A stretch of 39,556 nt of DNA, taken from JAWXBM01 sp034440115 (lineage in GTDB: Bacteria > Pseudomonadota > Gammaproteobacteria > Xanthomonadales > SZUA-36). A program made the translations under genes and the position numbers. This document shows, one piece after another, positions 17,421 through 25,875 of this stretch. Position 1 is the stretch's first letter. The number at the start of each line of letters is the position of its first letter. The DNA is taken from contig JAWXBM010000003.1 of assembly GCA_034440115.1 (NCBI GenBank), positions 1-39,556 on the forward strand, read 5' to 3'. The notes under the pieces were generated by a model. It did no database searches, was not told where the DNA came from, and was given only the letters and a program-made list of their open reading frames with translations.

Positions 17421-18698
17421 TTAAGAGCGATCTCCGGCACGCTTGGCCTTGGGAGTGTTCTCGTACAGGATGTAGGGCTCGGCATCGCCCAAGATGACAG
17501 ATTCGTCAACCACCACCTTGGAAACATTTTCCAGTGACGGCAAGTCGTACATGCTGTTCAGCAGTACACCTTCAAGTATGGTGCGCAAACCGCGCGCGCC
17601 GGTTTTCCGCGCCATGGCTTTCTTGGCGATGGCCTGCAAGGCATCATCGCGAATTTCCAACTCGGCACCTTCCATGTTAAACAATTGCTTGTATTGCTTG
17701 ATCAGAGCGTTCTTGGGTTCGATCAAAATGCGCACCAGCGCTTCCTGATCCAGTTCTTCCAAGGTTGCAACCACCGGCAGGCGGCCAACAAATTCAGGAA
17801 TCAGGCCGTACTTCACCAAATCCTCAGGCTCAACATCCAGCAATAATTCCCCGACATTTTCAATCTTCTCGCGGTTCTTGACCTGTGCAGAAAACCCAAT
17901 GCCCGAAGAGGCAGAACGCGCCTGGATAACTTTTTCCAAGCCACCAAATGCACCACCACAGATAAACAGAATGTGGCCCGTGTCGACCTGCAGGAACTCC
18001 TGCTGTGGGTGCTTGCGTCCACCCTGCGGAGGGACCGAGGCAATGGTGCCTTCGATCAGCTTCAGCAAAGCCTGCTGTACGCCTTCACCCGAGACATCAC
18101 GGGTAATGGAGGGATTTTCAGCCTTGCGGGAAACCTTGTCGATTTCATCGATGTAGACGATGCCCGTCTGGGCCTTCTCTACATCGTAATCGCATTTCTG
18201 CAACAGCTTCTGAATGATGTTTTCCACGTCTTCGCCCACGTAACCGGCTTCGGTCAGCGTGGTGGCATCGGCTATGGTAAACGGTACATTCAGCATGCGG
18301 GCCAGGGTTTCAGCCAGCAAGGTCTTGCCCGAGCCAGTGGGCCCGATCAGCAGGATATTGCTCTTGCTGAGCTCGACCTCATTATCTTTTGCCTTGGATT
18401 CCAAACGCTTGTAATGGTTATAAACCGCCACCGAAAGCACTTTCTTGGCATGTTCCTGGCCGATAACGAACTCATCAAGGAACGCATGAATACTGTGTGG
18501 GTTGGGTAACTGATCGCGGTCTTTGCTACCGCTGTCTTCCAGCTCTTCGCGAATGATGTCGTTGCAGAGCTCTACGCACTCGTCGCAAATATAAACACTG
18601 GGCCCGGCAATGAGTTTGCGCACCTCATGCTGGCTCTTGCCACAGAATGAGCAATAGAGAATTTTTCCGTCGGTGCTTTTGCGTTCGAGATCAGTCAT
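17421..18698 (-). CDS. clpX: ClpXP unfoldase subunit ClpX
   Basis: AAA+ unfoldase that feeds substrates to ClpP. The N-terminal zinc-binding domain has C16, C19, C38 and C41 (CSFCGKSQ... YICDECVELC). Walker A GPTGSGKTLLA lies at about residue 118 and Walker B at IVYIDEIDK. 425 residues, full length. clpP lies about 65 bp upstream on the same strand, forming the usual tig-clpP-clpX-lon order. Confidence 0.97.
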   Translation of the reverse strand: MTDLERKSTDGKILYCSFCGKSQHEVRKLIAGPSVYICDECVELCNDIIREELEDSGSKDRDQLPNPHSIHAFLDEFVIGQEHAKKVLSVAVYNHYKRLESKAKDNEVELSKSNILLIGPTGSGKTLLAETLARMLNVPFTIADATTLTEAGYVGEDVENIIQKLLQKCDYDVEKAQTGIVYIDEIDKVSRKAENPSITRDVSGEGVQQALLKLIEGTIASVPPQGGRKHPQQEFLQVDTGHILFICGGAFGGLEKVIQARSASSGIGFSAQVKNREKIENVGELLLDVEPEDLVKYGLIPEFVGRLPVVATLEELDQEALVRILIEPKNALIKQYKQLFNMEGAELEIRDDALQAIAKKAMARKTGARGLRTILEGVLLNSMYDLPSLENVSKVVVDESVILGDAEPYILYENTPKAKRAGDRS

Positions 18699-18762
18699 TG
18701 GCCAAACATCTTTCCTTGGTTAATACTCTTTCACCAGAATTTAGAATATAGCAGTGAAAATA

Positions 18763-19386
18763 TTAGCTTTTTTTACTCGGCAAGTCGACAGCTCTGGTAG
18801 ATAAAACCTGGTCGATCAATCCGTAGGCCTTGGCCTGATCCGGACCCATAAAATTATCCCGGTCGGTATCAATCGCTATTTTATCCACTTTCTGGCCGGT
18901 ATGTTTGGCCAGGATGTCGTTCAACTGTCCACGTGTTTTAAGTATTTCACGCGCATGGATATCGATATCGGCGGCCTGCCCCTGGAAACCTCCCAGTGGC
19001 TGATGAATCATGATGCGCGAATGCGGCAGGCAGTAACGCTTGCCATGTGCACCCGCCGCCAGCAGTAATGCACCCATACTGGCCGCCTGGCCCACGCACA
19101 TGGTGCTCACATCGCAGCGAATGAACTGCATGCAATCATAAATTGCCATACCGGCAGTGACTACGCCGCCCGGACTGTTAATGTAAAGATTGACGTCTTT
19201 ATCGGGATTTTCTGATTCGAGAAACAGCAACTGAGCAACCACCAAATTGGCCATGTGGTCTTCGATGCCGCCAACAATGAATATGATTCGCTCTTTAAGC
19301 AGGCGAGAGTAGATGTCGTAAGCACGTTCACCGCGTGACGTCTGCTCTACGACCATAGGTACCAGGTTGAGTGCTGTAGTTTCCAT
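18763..19386 (-). CDS. clpP: ClpP protease subunit
   Basis: Serine peptidase forming the two-ring chamber of ClpXP/ClpAP. Catalytic S103 (AASMGALLLAAGA) and H128 (RIMIHQPLGG) are visible, and the Asp lies near residue 177 in DRDNFMGPD. 207 residues, family length. It starts 7 bp after the trigger factor stop, consistent with an operon. Confidence 0.97.
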   Translation of the reverse strand: METTALNLVPMVVEQTSRGERAYDIYSRLLKERIIFIVGGIEDHMANLVVAQLLFLESENPDKDVNLYINSPGGVVTAGMAIYDCMQFIRCDVSTMCVGQAASMGALLLAAGAHGKRYCLPHSRIMIHQPLGGFQGQAADIDIHAREILKTRGQLNDILAKHTGQKVDKIAIDTDRDNFMGPDQAKAYGLIDQVLSTRAVDLPSKKS

Positions 19387-19393
19387 TTTTCCC

Positions 19394-20698
19394 TTACCGC
19401 GACGCGCCAGATGCGCCGGAGATAACTTCCTTGAACTTCATCTCCTTGGGCGACACTTTAGCGTTTTCCAGCACCCAGTCAACTACTTGTTCTTCCAGGA
19501 CGATGTTTTCTACCTGGGAGGTAAGCTGCGGATTACTGTAATAAAGATGGATGACTTCATTGGGATCTTCGTAAGTCTGGGCGATGGTTTCAATGGCGTT
19601 ACGGACCCGCGCCTGGTCAATGCGGATATTGTTCTGGCGCGAAATTTCACCCATCAACAGCCCTGCCTTAACCCGTTCGCCGGCTTTGCCCATGAATGCC
19701 GTTGCATCTTCAGGTGCAGGCTCACGACCGGCTTGAGAGGCCACGCGTGCTGCAAGGCTGGCTGCTTCCTGCCGCACCATGCCTTCGGGCACGGCCAAAT
19801 CCGGCATCAGGCCCAGCAGTTTCTCGATAATCTGAACCTTTACCAGCGAGGTGCTGGCCTGCTTCAGTTCCCGCTCAAGGTTGCTGCGGATTTCCTTGCG
19901 CAAGGTTTCCAGACTGCCATCTTCAATGCCGAAACTCTTGATGAATTCTTCATCGACTTCCGGCGCCTGTGCTTCTGAGACCTTGGTGACTTTAAGTTCA
20001 ACGCGAGCTTTCTTACCTGCCAGTGCAGGCTCACGGAAACCCTCGGGGAACTCCAATTCGACTTCTGACTCATCACCGGCTTTCATGTCTTGCAGTGCTG
20101 TCTCCAGGCTGTCAAAGCCGGAAACGCCCATGCCAATACCCAAAACCTGATGGCCCGTCTCAGGCACTCTACCCTCTTCGGTATGGCCCACATACTCGAA
20201 CATCACCTGATCATTTTTTTGCGGGGTGCGCTCTACTGCCACCCATTCGCGGCGCTGATCGCGTAAGGTCTGGAGCATATCGTCCACGTCTTCGTCAGCC
20301 ACCTCTGATTGGGGACGTTCGACTTCCATGCCAGAAACATCAACCGTCCCTAACTCGGGATAGACTTCCATCAGGGCGCTGAAAGTGAGATCACCCTGGG
20401 ATATGTCATCCGGCATTTGATCGACTTGCGGCATGGATGCCAAACGCAGGTTTTCGTCTTTAATGGCTTGCTGCAGGCTGGCTTGCATGGTTTCATTGGC
20501 GATCTCGGCACGAACTTGCTTGCCGTAGCGTTGTTTGACCACGCTCATCGGCACACGACCTGGACGAAAGCCCTTGATCTTGACCTTTTTGCTGAGTTCC
20601 TGCAGGCGACTGTCCACCTTTTGCTGAATCTCGGCTGCTGGGATTTGAACCGTAACGCGGCGCTCAAGTCCGCCAGTGTTTTCTACAGAAACTTGCAT
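19394..20698 (-). CDS. tig: Trigger factor
   Basis: Ribosome-bound chaperone with an N-terminal ribosome-binding domain (GFRPGRVPMSVVKQRYG carries the exit-site loop), a FKBP-type prolyl isomerase domain (about 160-245) and a helical C-terminal chaperone domain. I chose the ATG at 20698 (MQVSVENTGGLERRV), which matches the family N terminus and gives 434 residues. The frame is open upstream to 20806, but that part is not conserved and nears tRNA-Leu. First gene of tig-clpP-clpX. Confidence 0.95.
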   Translation of the reverse strand: MQVSVENTGGLERRVTVQIPAAEIQQKVDSRLQELSKKVKIKGFRPGRVPMSVVKQRYGKQVRAEIANETMQASLQQAIKDENLRLASMPQVDQMPDDISQGDLTFSALMEVYPELGTVDVSGMEVERPQSEVADEDVDDMLQTLRDQRREWVAVERTPQKNDQVMFEYVGHTEEGRVPETGHQVLGIGMGVSGFDSLETALQDMKAGDESEVELEFPEGFREPALAGKKARVELKVTKVSEAQAPEVDEEFIKSFGIEDGSLETLRKEIRSNLERELKQASTSLVKVQIIEKLLGLMPDLAVPEGMVRQEAASLAARVASQAGREPAPEDATAFMGKAGERVKAGLLMGEISRQNNIRIDQARVRNAIETIAQTYEDPNEVIHLYYSNPQLTSQVENIVLEEQVVDWVLENAKVSPKEMKFKEVISGASGASR

Positions 20699-20764
20699 GT
20701 CATTACCCGGTAAGATGAAGTCTTTGAAGGGAATTTCCGCGTACTGCGGCCTGTTATAACAATA

Positions 20765-20851
<87 letters not shown>

Positions 20852-20991
20852 TGATTCACAAATTGGCCGGCTTTGGCTGCGGCTGGGCACCCTGTCTATT
20901 GGCTTGCCCACTGGCCTTTCCATTGCCCTGGCCACTGGCGATGCTGGCACCTGACTTAACGCAGCGCTAAATGCGGCGTGAAGATTGAAAC

Positions 20992-21067
<76 letters not shown>

Positions 21068-21108
21068 GCTGAATCCAAGCCACCGGCCTTGCGGCCAATA
21101 GCGGAATT

Positions 21109-21185
21109 TGGGGTGGACGATGGGGCTCGAACCCACGACCGCTGGAATCACAATCCAGAGCTCTACCAACTGAGCTACGCCCACC
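21109..21185 (-). tRNA. tRNA-His(GTG)
   Basis: 77-nt tRNA with the extra 5' G typical of tRNA-His (GGTGGGC pairing into CCACCCCA). The anticodon loop ATTGTGATT gives GTG. Confidence 0.96.
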
Positions 21186-21236
21186 AGCGTAAAAATCTTG
21201 TTTCAAAATCATCCCGGACTTGCTACAAAAGAATAG

Positions 21237-21313
21237 TGGCGCGCCCGGCAGGACTCGAACCTGCAACCCCCGGCTTAGAAGGCCGGTGCTCTGTCCGGTT
21301 GAGCTACGGGCGC
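21237..21313 (-). tRNA. tRNA-Arg(TCT)
   Basis: 77-nt cloverleaf starting GCGCCCG and ending GCGCCA. The anticodon loop CTTCTAA gives TCT. Confidence 0.95.
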
Positions 21314-21345
21314 AGCGCTGTTCTCACTGAACCGGTTCTAAAAAA

Positions 21346-21422
21346 TGGTCGGGGTGGAGAGATTCGAACTCCCGACCCACTGCTCCCAAAGCAGTTGCGC
21401 TACCAGGCTGCGCTACACCCCG
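21346..21422 (-). tRNA. tRNA-Pro(TGG)
   Basis: 77-nt cloverleaf starting CGGGGTG and ending CCCCGACCA. The anticodon loop TTTGGGA gives TGG. Its acceptor stem equals that of the partial tRNA-Pro(CGG) at 1298-1347, but the anticodon arm differs, so it is not the source of that copy. Confidence 0.96.
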
Positions 21423-21554
21423 AATGATTTCAGAACCGTACAATTGTAAGAAGTTCGCCTTGCTGCAGCAAACCGTATAACTATCAACAAACTTTCCGAA
21501 TTACAGTTAGCCAATCTTCTTTACTTCTATCAGCACTTCTATCTGCTGAAAACA

Positions 21555-21631
21555 TGGCGCGCCCGGAGAGATTCGAACTCCCGACCTTCTGGTTCGTAGC
21601 CAGACACTCTATCCAACTGAGCTACGGGCGC
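21555..21631 (-). tRNA. tRNA-Arg(ACG)
   Basis: 77-nt cloverleaf starting GCGCCCG and ending GCGCCA. The anticodon loop CTACGAA gives ACG, read as ICG after deamination. First gene of the tRNA cluster in transcription order. Confidence 0.95.
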
Positions 21632-21813
21632 ACTTCATTTCTTACCCTGCAAATGGCAAACCCAGCTTGCAAGGGCTGGGAATTATCCTTTTGGGGGCTG
21701 CAATTGTCAACCGAAAAACGGCTTAATTTCGCGGAGTTACGAAGGGCAGACTGAATTTCAGCGGAATTTACCTGAGCGGGCATGAATCAGGCGGTAATGC
21801 GGCCCGGTGGAAG

Positions 21814-22095
21814 TCAGTAATTGTGACTGCTCAACAGGCCAGAACGCTCCATGCCCGTCATTATGGATTGCAATACAGGCTCCAATTCCAGCGCGTTCTT
21901 ACCCGTTTCTTCGGCCACCACAGCGATGACTTCATCGGCATCCTGATGCAATTGCATGGCACGCCAGAATTTACTGCCCAGCGGATCCAGCCCAAAATAG
22001 GCCAAGGTCCGAGTGTTCATCAAAAGACTTTCGTCCAGTTGAGCTTCGGTGGAAATCACCTGAGGTGAGATTTCAAATCGGAGTTTCAAGGCCAT
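21814..22095 (-). CDS. Stand-alone PqqD-like protein (RRE fold)
   Basis: Small protein of 93 residues from the ATG at 22095 (MALKLRFEIS). The segment LAYFGLDPLGSKFWRAM followed by helices resembles PqqD proteins, which form the RiPP recognition element that binds leader peptides. No PQQ genes or precursor lie beside it, but a second PqqD-like protein belongs to the lasso cluster about 14.5 kb to the right. It could be a remnant, an in-trans RiPP partner, or the PqqD-like member of another system. Function unknown. It is weakly conserved compared with the 36.6 kb copy. Confidence 0.7.
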   Translation of the reverse strand: MALKLRFEISPQVISTEAQLDESLLMNTRTLAYFGLDPLGSKFWRAMQLHQDADEVIAVVAEETGKNALELEPVLQSIMTGMERSGLLSSHNY

Positions 22096-22317
22096 GGGCG
22101 GATGACGATCCTGCTGATTCACAATGCGTGAACATCATAGCGAAGCCCGCTAGAATTGTCAGAGATGAGGCCAACCACGCCCAACGAAATGACCAAACAA
22201 GCCACAAACAAAGCCAGGCCAGCGTAGTTTTTCGGTTTATGTGGCGGAGATAAGTTCAGGTCCACTTACTGAACCAGCAGTCTGATCCTTTGATATAGCA
22301 AAGAGAAAAGAACCACC

Positions 22318-23145
22318 GTGCAAGCGCATATCAACTACCCAACGAACCTGGACGACCCCACCCTTCCCGGCCAGACGTTTACAGCGGCGCATCAATTTCG
22401 CGTACACGGCTGCCTGTGGCTGGAAAACAGCCTGGCGCGGGAAAAAGTCCAGGCCATGCAGCAACAGTTCCTGCAGCAGTATGCCAGCCAGGACCTGAGC
22501 ATCGTGCAGAATAATTGCCTGCATGTAGGCGACCAGCGTTACATGTTTACGGTGCGGGTAGACCGCGCTTTTGCTGATCCCGATGTCTACGCTGCGCCGC
22601 GCATCATGCCCGTGGTGGAAAGCCTGCTGGGCAAGGACTGCATCCTGCAAAGCGTCGGAGTGGTCTGCGCCTATCCCGGAGCTGGCATGCAGCACGTTCA
22701 TCGGGATCACCCCAACCTGTTTGAAGAAGCAGGAGGCCTGAACTCCTTTCTTCCACCTTTTGCCCTGCATGTGGTTATACCACTGGTGGACTTAACCGAA
22801 GAGACCGGCACTACTGCCTTGTGGGAGGGCTCGCACCGCTTACGCAACCGGGCCATGGAACAGCAATACAACAAGGAGCAACTGTTGCAGGCAGAAGGTG
22901 CGGAACTGCCGTGGCCAAAAATGGGTGACAGCTACTTTATGGATTTCCGCCTCAAGCATGCGGGCACAGCCAATAACTCTGCCACACCCCGGCCGATTCT
23001 TTACCTGGTTTACAGCCGCCGCTGGTTCCAGGACCGCAAGAACTATGAATCCCGTCGGCAAAAGCCAATCGAGATCAGCACAGAAGAATACGATCGAATA
23101 CCCGAGCAGCATCGGCATTTATTCGAAAACGCCATACCCGAATAA
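22318..23145 (+). CDS. PhyH-family Fe(II)/2-oxoglutarate dioxygenase
   Basis: Phytanoyl-CoA dioxygenase-like enzyme of 275 residues; such enzymes hydroxylate small molecules or carrier-bound substrates using Fe(II) and 2-oxoglutarate. The metal triad is visible as H128-R-D130 (HVHRDHP) and the distal His in RLKHAGTANNS (about residue 216). Facial-strand features are LHVVIPLVDLTEETGTTALWEGSHR. The start is a GTG at 22318. It is followed by a REP-like copy. The substrate is unknown and no pathway is suggested by neighbours. Confidence 0.85.
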   Translation: MQAHINYPTNLDDPTLPGQTFTAAHQFRVHGCLWLENSLAREKVQAMQQQFLQQYASQDLSIVQNNCLHVGDQRYMFTVRVDRAFADPDVYAAPRIMPVVESLLGKDCILQSVGVVCAYPGAGMQHVHRDHPNLFEEAGGLNSFLPPFALHVVIPLVDLTEETGTTALWEGSHRLRNRAMEQQYNKEQLLQAEGAELPWPKMGDSYFMDFRLKHAGTANNSATPRPILYLVYSRRWFQDRKNYESRRQKPIEISTEEYDRIPEQHRHLFENAIPE

Positions 23146-23150
23146 AACCT

Positions 23151-23173
23151 GTAGGAGCGCGCCTTGCGCGCGA
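23151..23173. repeat. REP-like palindrome after the PhyH gene
   Basis: GTAGGAGCGCGC, CTTG-type loop, then GCGCGCGA. It is the most canonical copy of the REP family in this window and lies six bases past the stop codon. Confidence 0.75.
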
Positions 23174-23186
23174 AAAAATCGCAGAC

Positions 23187-23211
23187 AAAAAAAACCGGGG
23201 ACAAGCCCCGG
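23187..23211 (-). terminator. Terminator of the CsrB-like RNA
   Basis: Stem CCGGGG / CCCCGG around five bases, followed on the minus strand by eight consecutive T. The T-run lies on the minus side only, so it decides the direction of the GGA-hairpin RNA. Confidence 0.85.
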
Positions 23212-23491
23212 CTATTGATTTAGAACACCAGGGTAGCAGCTCCCTGGCAGTCTCGTTGGTACAACATCCGGTCATTGAGGACCGGTTTATTATTGGTGCG
23301 GGTGACAAAAGCGCCTGCCTTCCCTGGCGCTACGTCCCTCCTGGACACTCGCCACCCAATTCCCCGAAAACAACCTTCCCTGGTTGCGGTATAGGCCCAT
23401 AAAATCCTCAATGGACCTGTTCAATCCCCTTGAACAGGAACCATCCATGGCTCGATAACACGTAGCTTTCCTGGCTACATCACTCCAATCA

Positions 23492-23555
23492 TGTAGGAGC
23501 GCGCTTGCGCGCGAACGGTTTATCTTAGCCCATCGGCCCCAAGGGGCCTCCTACA
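23492..23555. repeat. Inverted REP pair inside the CsrB-like RNA
   Basis: TGTAGGAG (23492-23499) and CTCCTACA (23548-23555) bound two facing REP-like hairpins (GCGCGC-type, and GGCCCC/GGGGCC). The block separates two groups of GGA hairpins and looks like a BIME inserted in the RNA gene. Confidence 0.65.
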
Positions 23556-23727
23556 CCAAATAGAACCTTCCCTGGTAGTTCATGCGACCTTCCTGGTCGC
23601 GCTTTCAATGCCACAATGTCAGGTCATCCCTGTATTCAATGACCTTCCCTGGTCGCCACCTGCATTTCCGTTGCATTGAAACTGGTGCCCTCTCCAACTC
23701 CAGCTCTTGCCAATTAACAAACTTTAG

Positions 23728-24186
23728 TCAATCTTCCAACGGTAACGCGGTAGTGTATTTATTCTTCCGTAATACGAAACTCGTGTTTACGTGCCTCACA
23801 GCCCTGCACGGCATAATGTGCTCGCGCAGCAACCTCTCATACGCCTTGATACTTTGGCACGCTACCTTCAAGTGGTAATCGTACTGACCGCTCATGGCAT
23901 AACATTCCAGAATCTCGGGCCGGTTGGAGACCATGTCGTCGAATTCCCTGATCGATGCAGGGTGGTGGTCCTCTAACGACACCGCGGCAACCGCGATGAC
24001 ATCCAGCCCAATTTTCTCCGGGTCCAGTATTGCTACTGTGGTAGAAATGACCCGATCTTCCTCCATTCTTCGAACTCGGCGCCAACAGGGCGCCGCGGAC
24101 AATCCAACCTTCTCCGCGAGAGCCTGGCTGGAGAGCTTGCCGTCGGCTTGCAACTCCGCAAGGATGCGAAAATCTGTTCTGTCCAT
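23728..24186 (-). CDS. Lrp/AsnC-family transcription regulator
   Basis: 152-residue regulator with an N-terminal winged helix-turn-helix (DFRILAELQADGKLSSQALAEKVGLSAAPCWRRVRRMEE) and a C-terminal RAM ligand-binding domain (ILECYAMSGQYDYHLKVAC). It is divergent from phhA, and inverted TTTCGTCAA sites lie in the shared promoter region, so it is most likely the regulator of phenylalanine hydroxylation and of itself, with an aromatic amino acid as effector. This is inferred from layout. The CsrB-like RNA begins close to its 3' end. Confidence 0.92.
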   Translation of the reverse strand: MDRTDFRILAELQADGKLSSQALAEKVGLSAAPCWRRVRRMEEDRVISTTVAILDPEKIGLDVIAVAAVSLEDHHPASIREFDDMVSNRPEILECYAMSGQYDYHLKVACQSIKAYERLLREHIMPCRAVRHVNTSFVLRKNKYTTALPLED

Positions 24187-24197
24187 CGAAATATTCG

Positions 24198-24331
24198 TTT
24201 CGTCAATATCCTTTTGACGAAATGTTTATATCACCTTTAGCTGGTTAAAAGCAAATAACGAAACGTTCTTTTCACTATATTGATATAAACTGTTCGCCAA
24301 TAGCAAGCTTTTAATACAAACGTTTCGTCAA
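24198..24331. promoter_or_regulatory. Operator sites for the Lrp-type regulator
   Basis: The divergent lrp/phhA gap contains TTTCGTCAA (24198-24206) inverted against TTGACGAAA (24214-24222), AACGAAACGTT (24257-24267) and CGTTTCGTCAA (24321-24331). The shared core and spacing suggest several dimer sites, as is usual for Lrp proteins. The last site lies just upstream of the phhA start. Confidence 0.6.
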
Positions 24332-24348
24332 GGTGGGCAACGAGCTTT

Positions 24349-25224
24349 ATGAGCAAATCAGGCAAATACACAGCCAAAGTTCCGAACGAAGACGGTTATA
24401 TTGAATACAGCGCCGAGGAAGATTCGGTGTGGCATGACCTGATCACACGGCAACTGCCCATGCTGCACAACCGCGCTTGCCCGCCCTGGATAGGGGCTTT
24501 GGATAAAATGCAGCTGCCAATCGATCACGTTCCGCAGCTGCCGGAACTGAACAAAGTGTTGGAACCTTGTACTGGGTGGAACGTATGGCCCGTCCTTGCC
24601 CTCATCCCTTTTACCGAATTTTTTAATCTGCTGGCCAACCGAAAATTCCCTGTAGCCACCTTTATAAGGTCACGCGCAGAATTCGATTATTTGCAGGAAC
24701 CGGACATTTTTCACGAGGTATTCGGGCATACACCGGTCTTAACCGACCACCGTTTTGGTGCCTTTATCGAGGCGTACGGCAAAGCCGGCCTGAGAGCTGA
24801 TCCCAAAGATCATGGAATGCTGGCCAGGCTGTTCTGGTTTACCGTAGAGTTTGGGCTGGTGAATACCAAGGAAGGTATACGGGCTTATGGCTCAGGCATC
24901 ATGTCATCGCCCGGTGAGCTGGTTTACGCAATTGAAAGCGATATTCCACAACGACGGCCGTTTGATGCCATTGATGCCCTGCGTACACCCTACCGTATTG
25001 ATATCTATCAAACCGTGTATTTTGTACTCGACAGCTTTGACCAGTTGTTCGACCTGGCCCAGCAGGACCTGTTGGCCCTGGTAGCCGAAGCCCGCAGATT
25101 GGGCATGCATGCGCCCACGTTTCCACCGAAGAACGAACATCCCTTTGTTGGCATGAGCGGAAAGGCAGCAAACAGCGTCTCTGACGACTTGGACCAGCTG
25201 AGAAAACCCCGGCATGATGTTTGA
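24349..25224 (+). CDS. phhA: Phenylalanine 4-monooxygenase
   Basis: Non-haem iron, tetrahydrobiopterin-dependent hydroxylase converting phenylalanine to tyrosine. 291 residues, close to other bacterial PhhA. Iron ligands are H122 and H127 in FHEVFGHTPVLTDHRFG and E167 in FTVEFGLV. The ATG at 24349 fits the family N terminus. Its partner phhB lies 240 bp downstream across a tandem repeat, and a divergent Lrp-type gene probably regulates it. Confidence 0.96.
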   Translation: MSKSGKYTAKVPNEDGYIEYSAEEDSVWHDLITRQLPMLHNRACPPWIGALDKMQLPIDHVPQLPELNKVLEPCTGWNVWPVLALIPFTEFFNLLANRKFPVATFIRSRAEFDYLQEPDIFHEVFGHTPVLTDHRFGAFIEAYGKAGLRADPKDHGMLARLFWFTVEFGLVNTKEGIRAYGSGIMSSPGELVYAIESDIPQRRPFDAIDALRTPYRIDIYQTVYFVLDSFDQLFDLAQQDLLALVAEARRLGMHAPTFPPKNEHPFVGMSGKAANSVSDDLDQLRKPRHDV

Positions 25225-25322
25225 TACAAACATTCCGATATGGGTGTAATGAGGCAATTACGGCAGTTCAGGCCTTGAAACCAGGCAGCCAACATTCTGG
25301 CCTTTCAATCCTTTGTCCCGAA

Positions 25323-25430
25323 CACTTTATTAACGTCATCCCGGACACTTTATTATCGTCATCCCGGACACTTTATTATCGTCATCCCGGACACTTTATT
25401 AACGTCATCCCGGACTTGATCCGGGACCCA
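25323..25430. repeat. 23-bp tandem repeat ending in a hairpin
   Basis: A partial unit at 25323-25334 is followed by three units GTCATCCCGGACACTTTATT + A(T/A)C at 25335-25357, 25358-25380 and 25381-25403. The last copy (from 25404) diverges into TCCCGGACTTGATCCGGGA, an 7-bp hairpin of a widespread bacterial intergenic palindrome type. The array fills most of the gap between phhA and phhB. Nothing else is seen in that gap. Confidence 0.85.
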
Positions 25431-25464
25431 TTTTAAAACAGCATCGAAAAAACTGGAGAGCCTC

Positions 25465-25803
25465 ATGACCACCACCTGCGACCTAACCCAAGGCCACTGC
25501 AAACCCTGCGAAGGCGGCGTCGACCCCATGACCCGCGAACAAGCAGAAACCCTGCTCAAACAAGTAGAAGGCTGGAGCCTAAGCGAAGACGGCAAGCTCA
25601 TCACTCGCCGCTTTGAATTCAAGGGGTTCTACAAAACAGTGGCATTCATCAATGCCATGGCCTGGGTGGTAAACGCTGAAAACCACCACCCGGATTTCTC
25701 GGCGGGATATAACTACTGCGAGGTAAATTTCACCACCCATGCAATTGATGGGTTAAGTGAGAATGATTTTATTTGTGCGGCAAAGATTAACGAACTTTTG
25801 TAG
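25465..25803 (+). CDS. phhB: Pterin-4a-carbinolamine dehydratase
   Basis: Regenerates the pterin cofactor used by PhhA by dehydrating 4a-hydroxytetrahydrobiopterin. 112 residues. The signature ENHHPDFSAGYNYCEVNFTTH with HAIDGLSENDF contains the catalytic histidines. The Cys-containing N terminus (CDLTQGHCKPCEGG) is seen in some family members. It stops within the left arm of a REP-like inverted repeat. Confidence 0.95.
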   Translation: MTTTCDLTQGHCKPCEGGVDPMTREQAETLLKQVEGWSLSEDGKLITRRFEFKGFYKTVAFINAMAWVVNAENHHPDFSAGYNYCEVNFTTHAIDGLSENDFICAAKINELL

Positions 25804-25869
25804 GTGCCTCGCTGTGGGAGGGGGCCTTGCCCCCGATAGTGGGTGACGTCGGCAGCGAGGCTACCTACT
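25800..25869. repeat. Long REP-type inverted repeat
   Basis: GTAGGTGCCTCGCTG at the left pairs with CAGCGAGGC-TACCTAC at the right, and an inner GGGGGC/GCCCCC hairpin lies between. It separates phhB from the convergent DUF218 gene and may terminate both transcripts. Confidence 0.7.
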
Positions 25870-25875
25870 ACTGTA

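Larger units (their letters stand above)
23187..23700 (-). ncRNA. CsrB/RsmZ-type CsrA-sequestering RNA
   Basis: The minus strand holds an array of short hairpins with GGA in the loop, the binding unit of CsrA/RsmA. Examples: GACC-AGGGAA-GGTC (23641-23654), GCGACC-AGGAA-GGTCGC (23584-23600), GTAGC-CAGGAAA-GCTAC (23462-23478), a nine-pair stem closing a GGGGA loop (23416-23438), CAACC-AGGGAA-GGTTG (23371-23386), GTCC-AGGAG-GGAC (23334-23346) and an AGGGAAGGCA loop (23311-23330). About 18 GGA triplets occur in all. The transcript would end at a strong terminator with eight T. In relatives such RNAs titrate CsrA under GacS/GacA control. The 5' end is not fixed; a promoter would overlap the end of the Lrp gene, and no clear GacA box was found. 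Confidence 0.75.

Noticed and set aside
23221..23660. A CRISPR array suggested by repeated CTTCCCTGG blocks
   Set aside because: The repeats are short, the arms of each hairpin differ and spacing is irregular; GGA-loop hairpins explain them better.
25323..25430. A CRISPR array in front of phhB
   Set aside because: The units abut without spacers.
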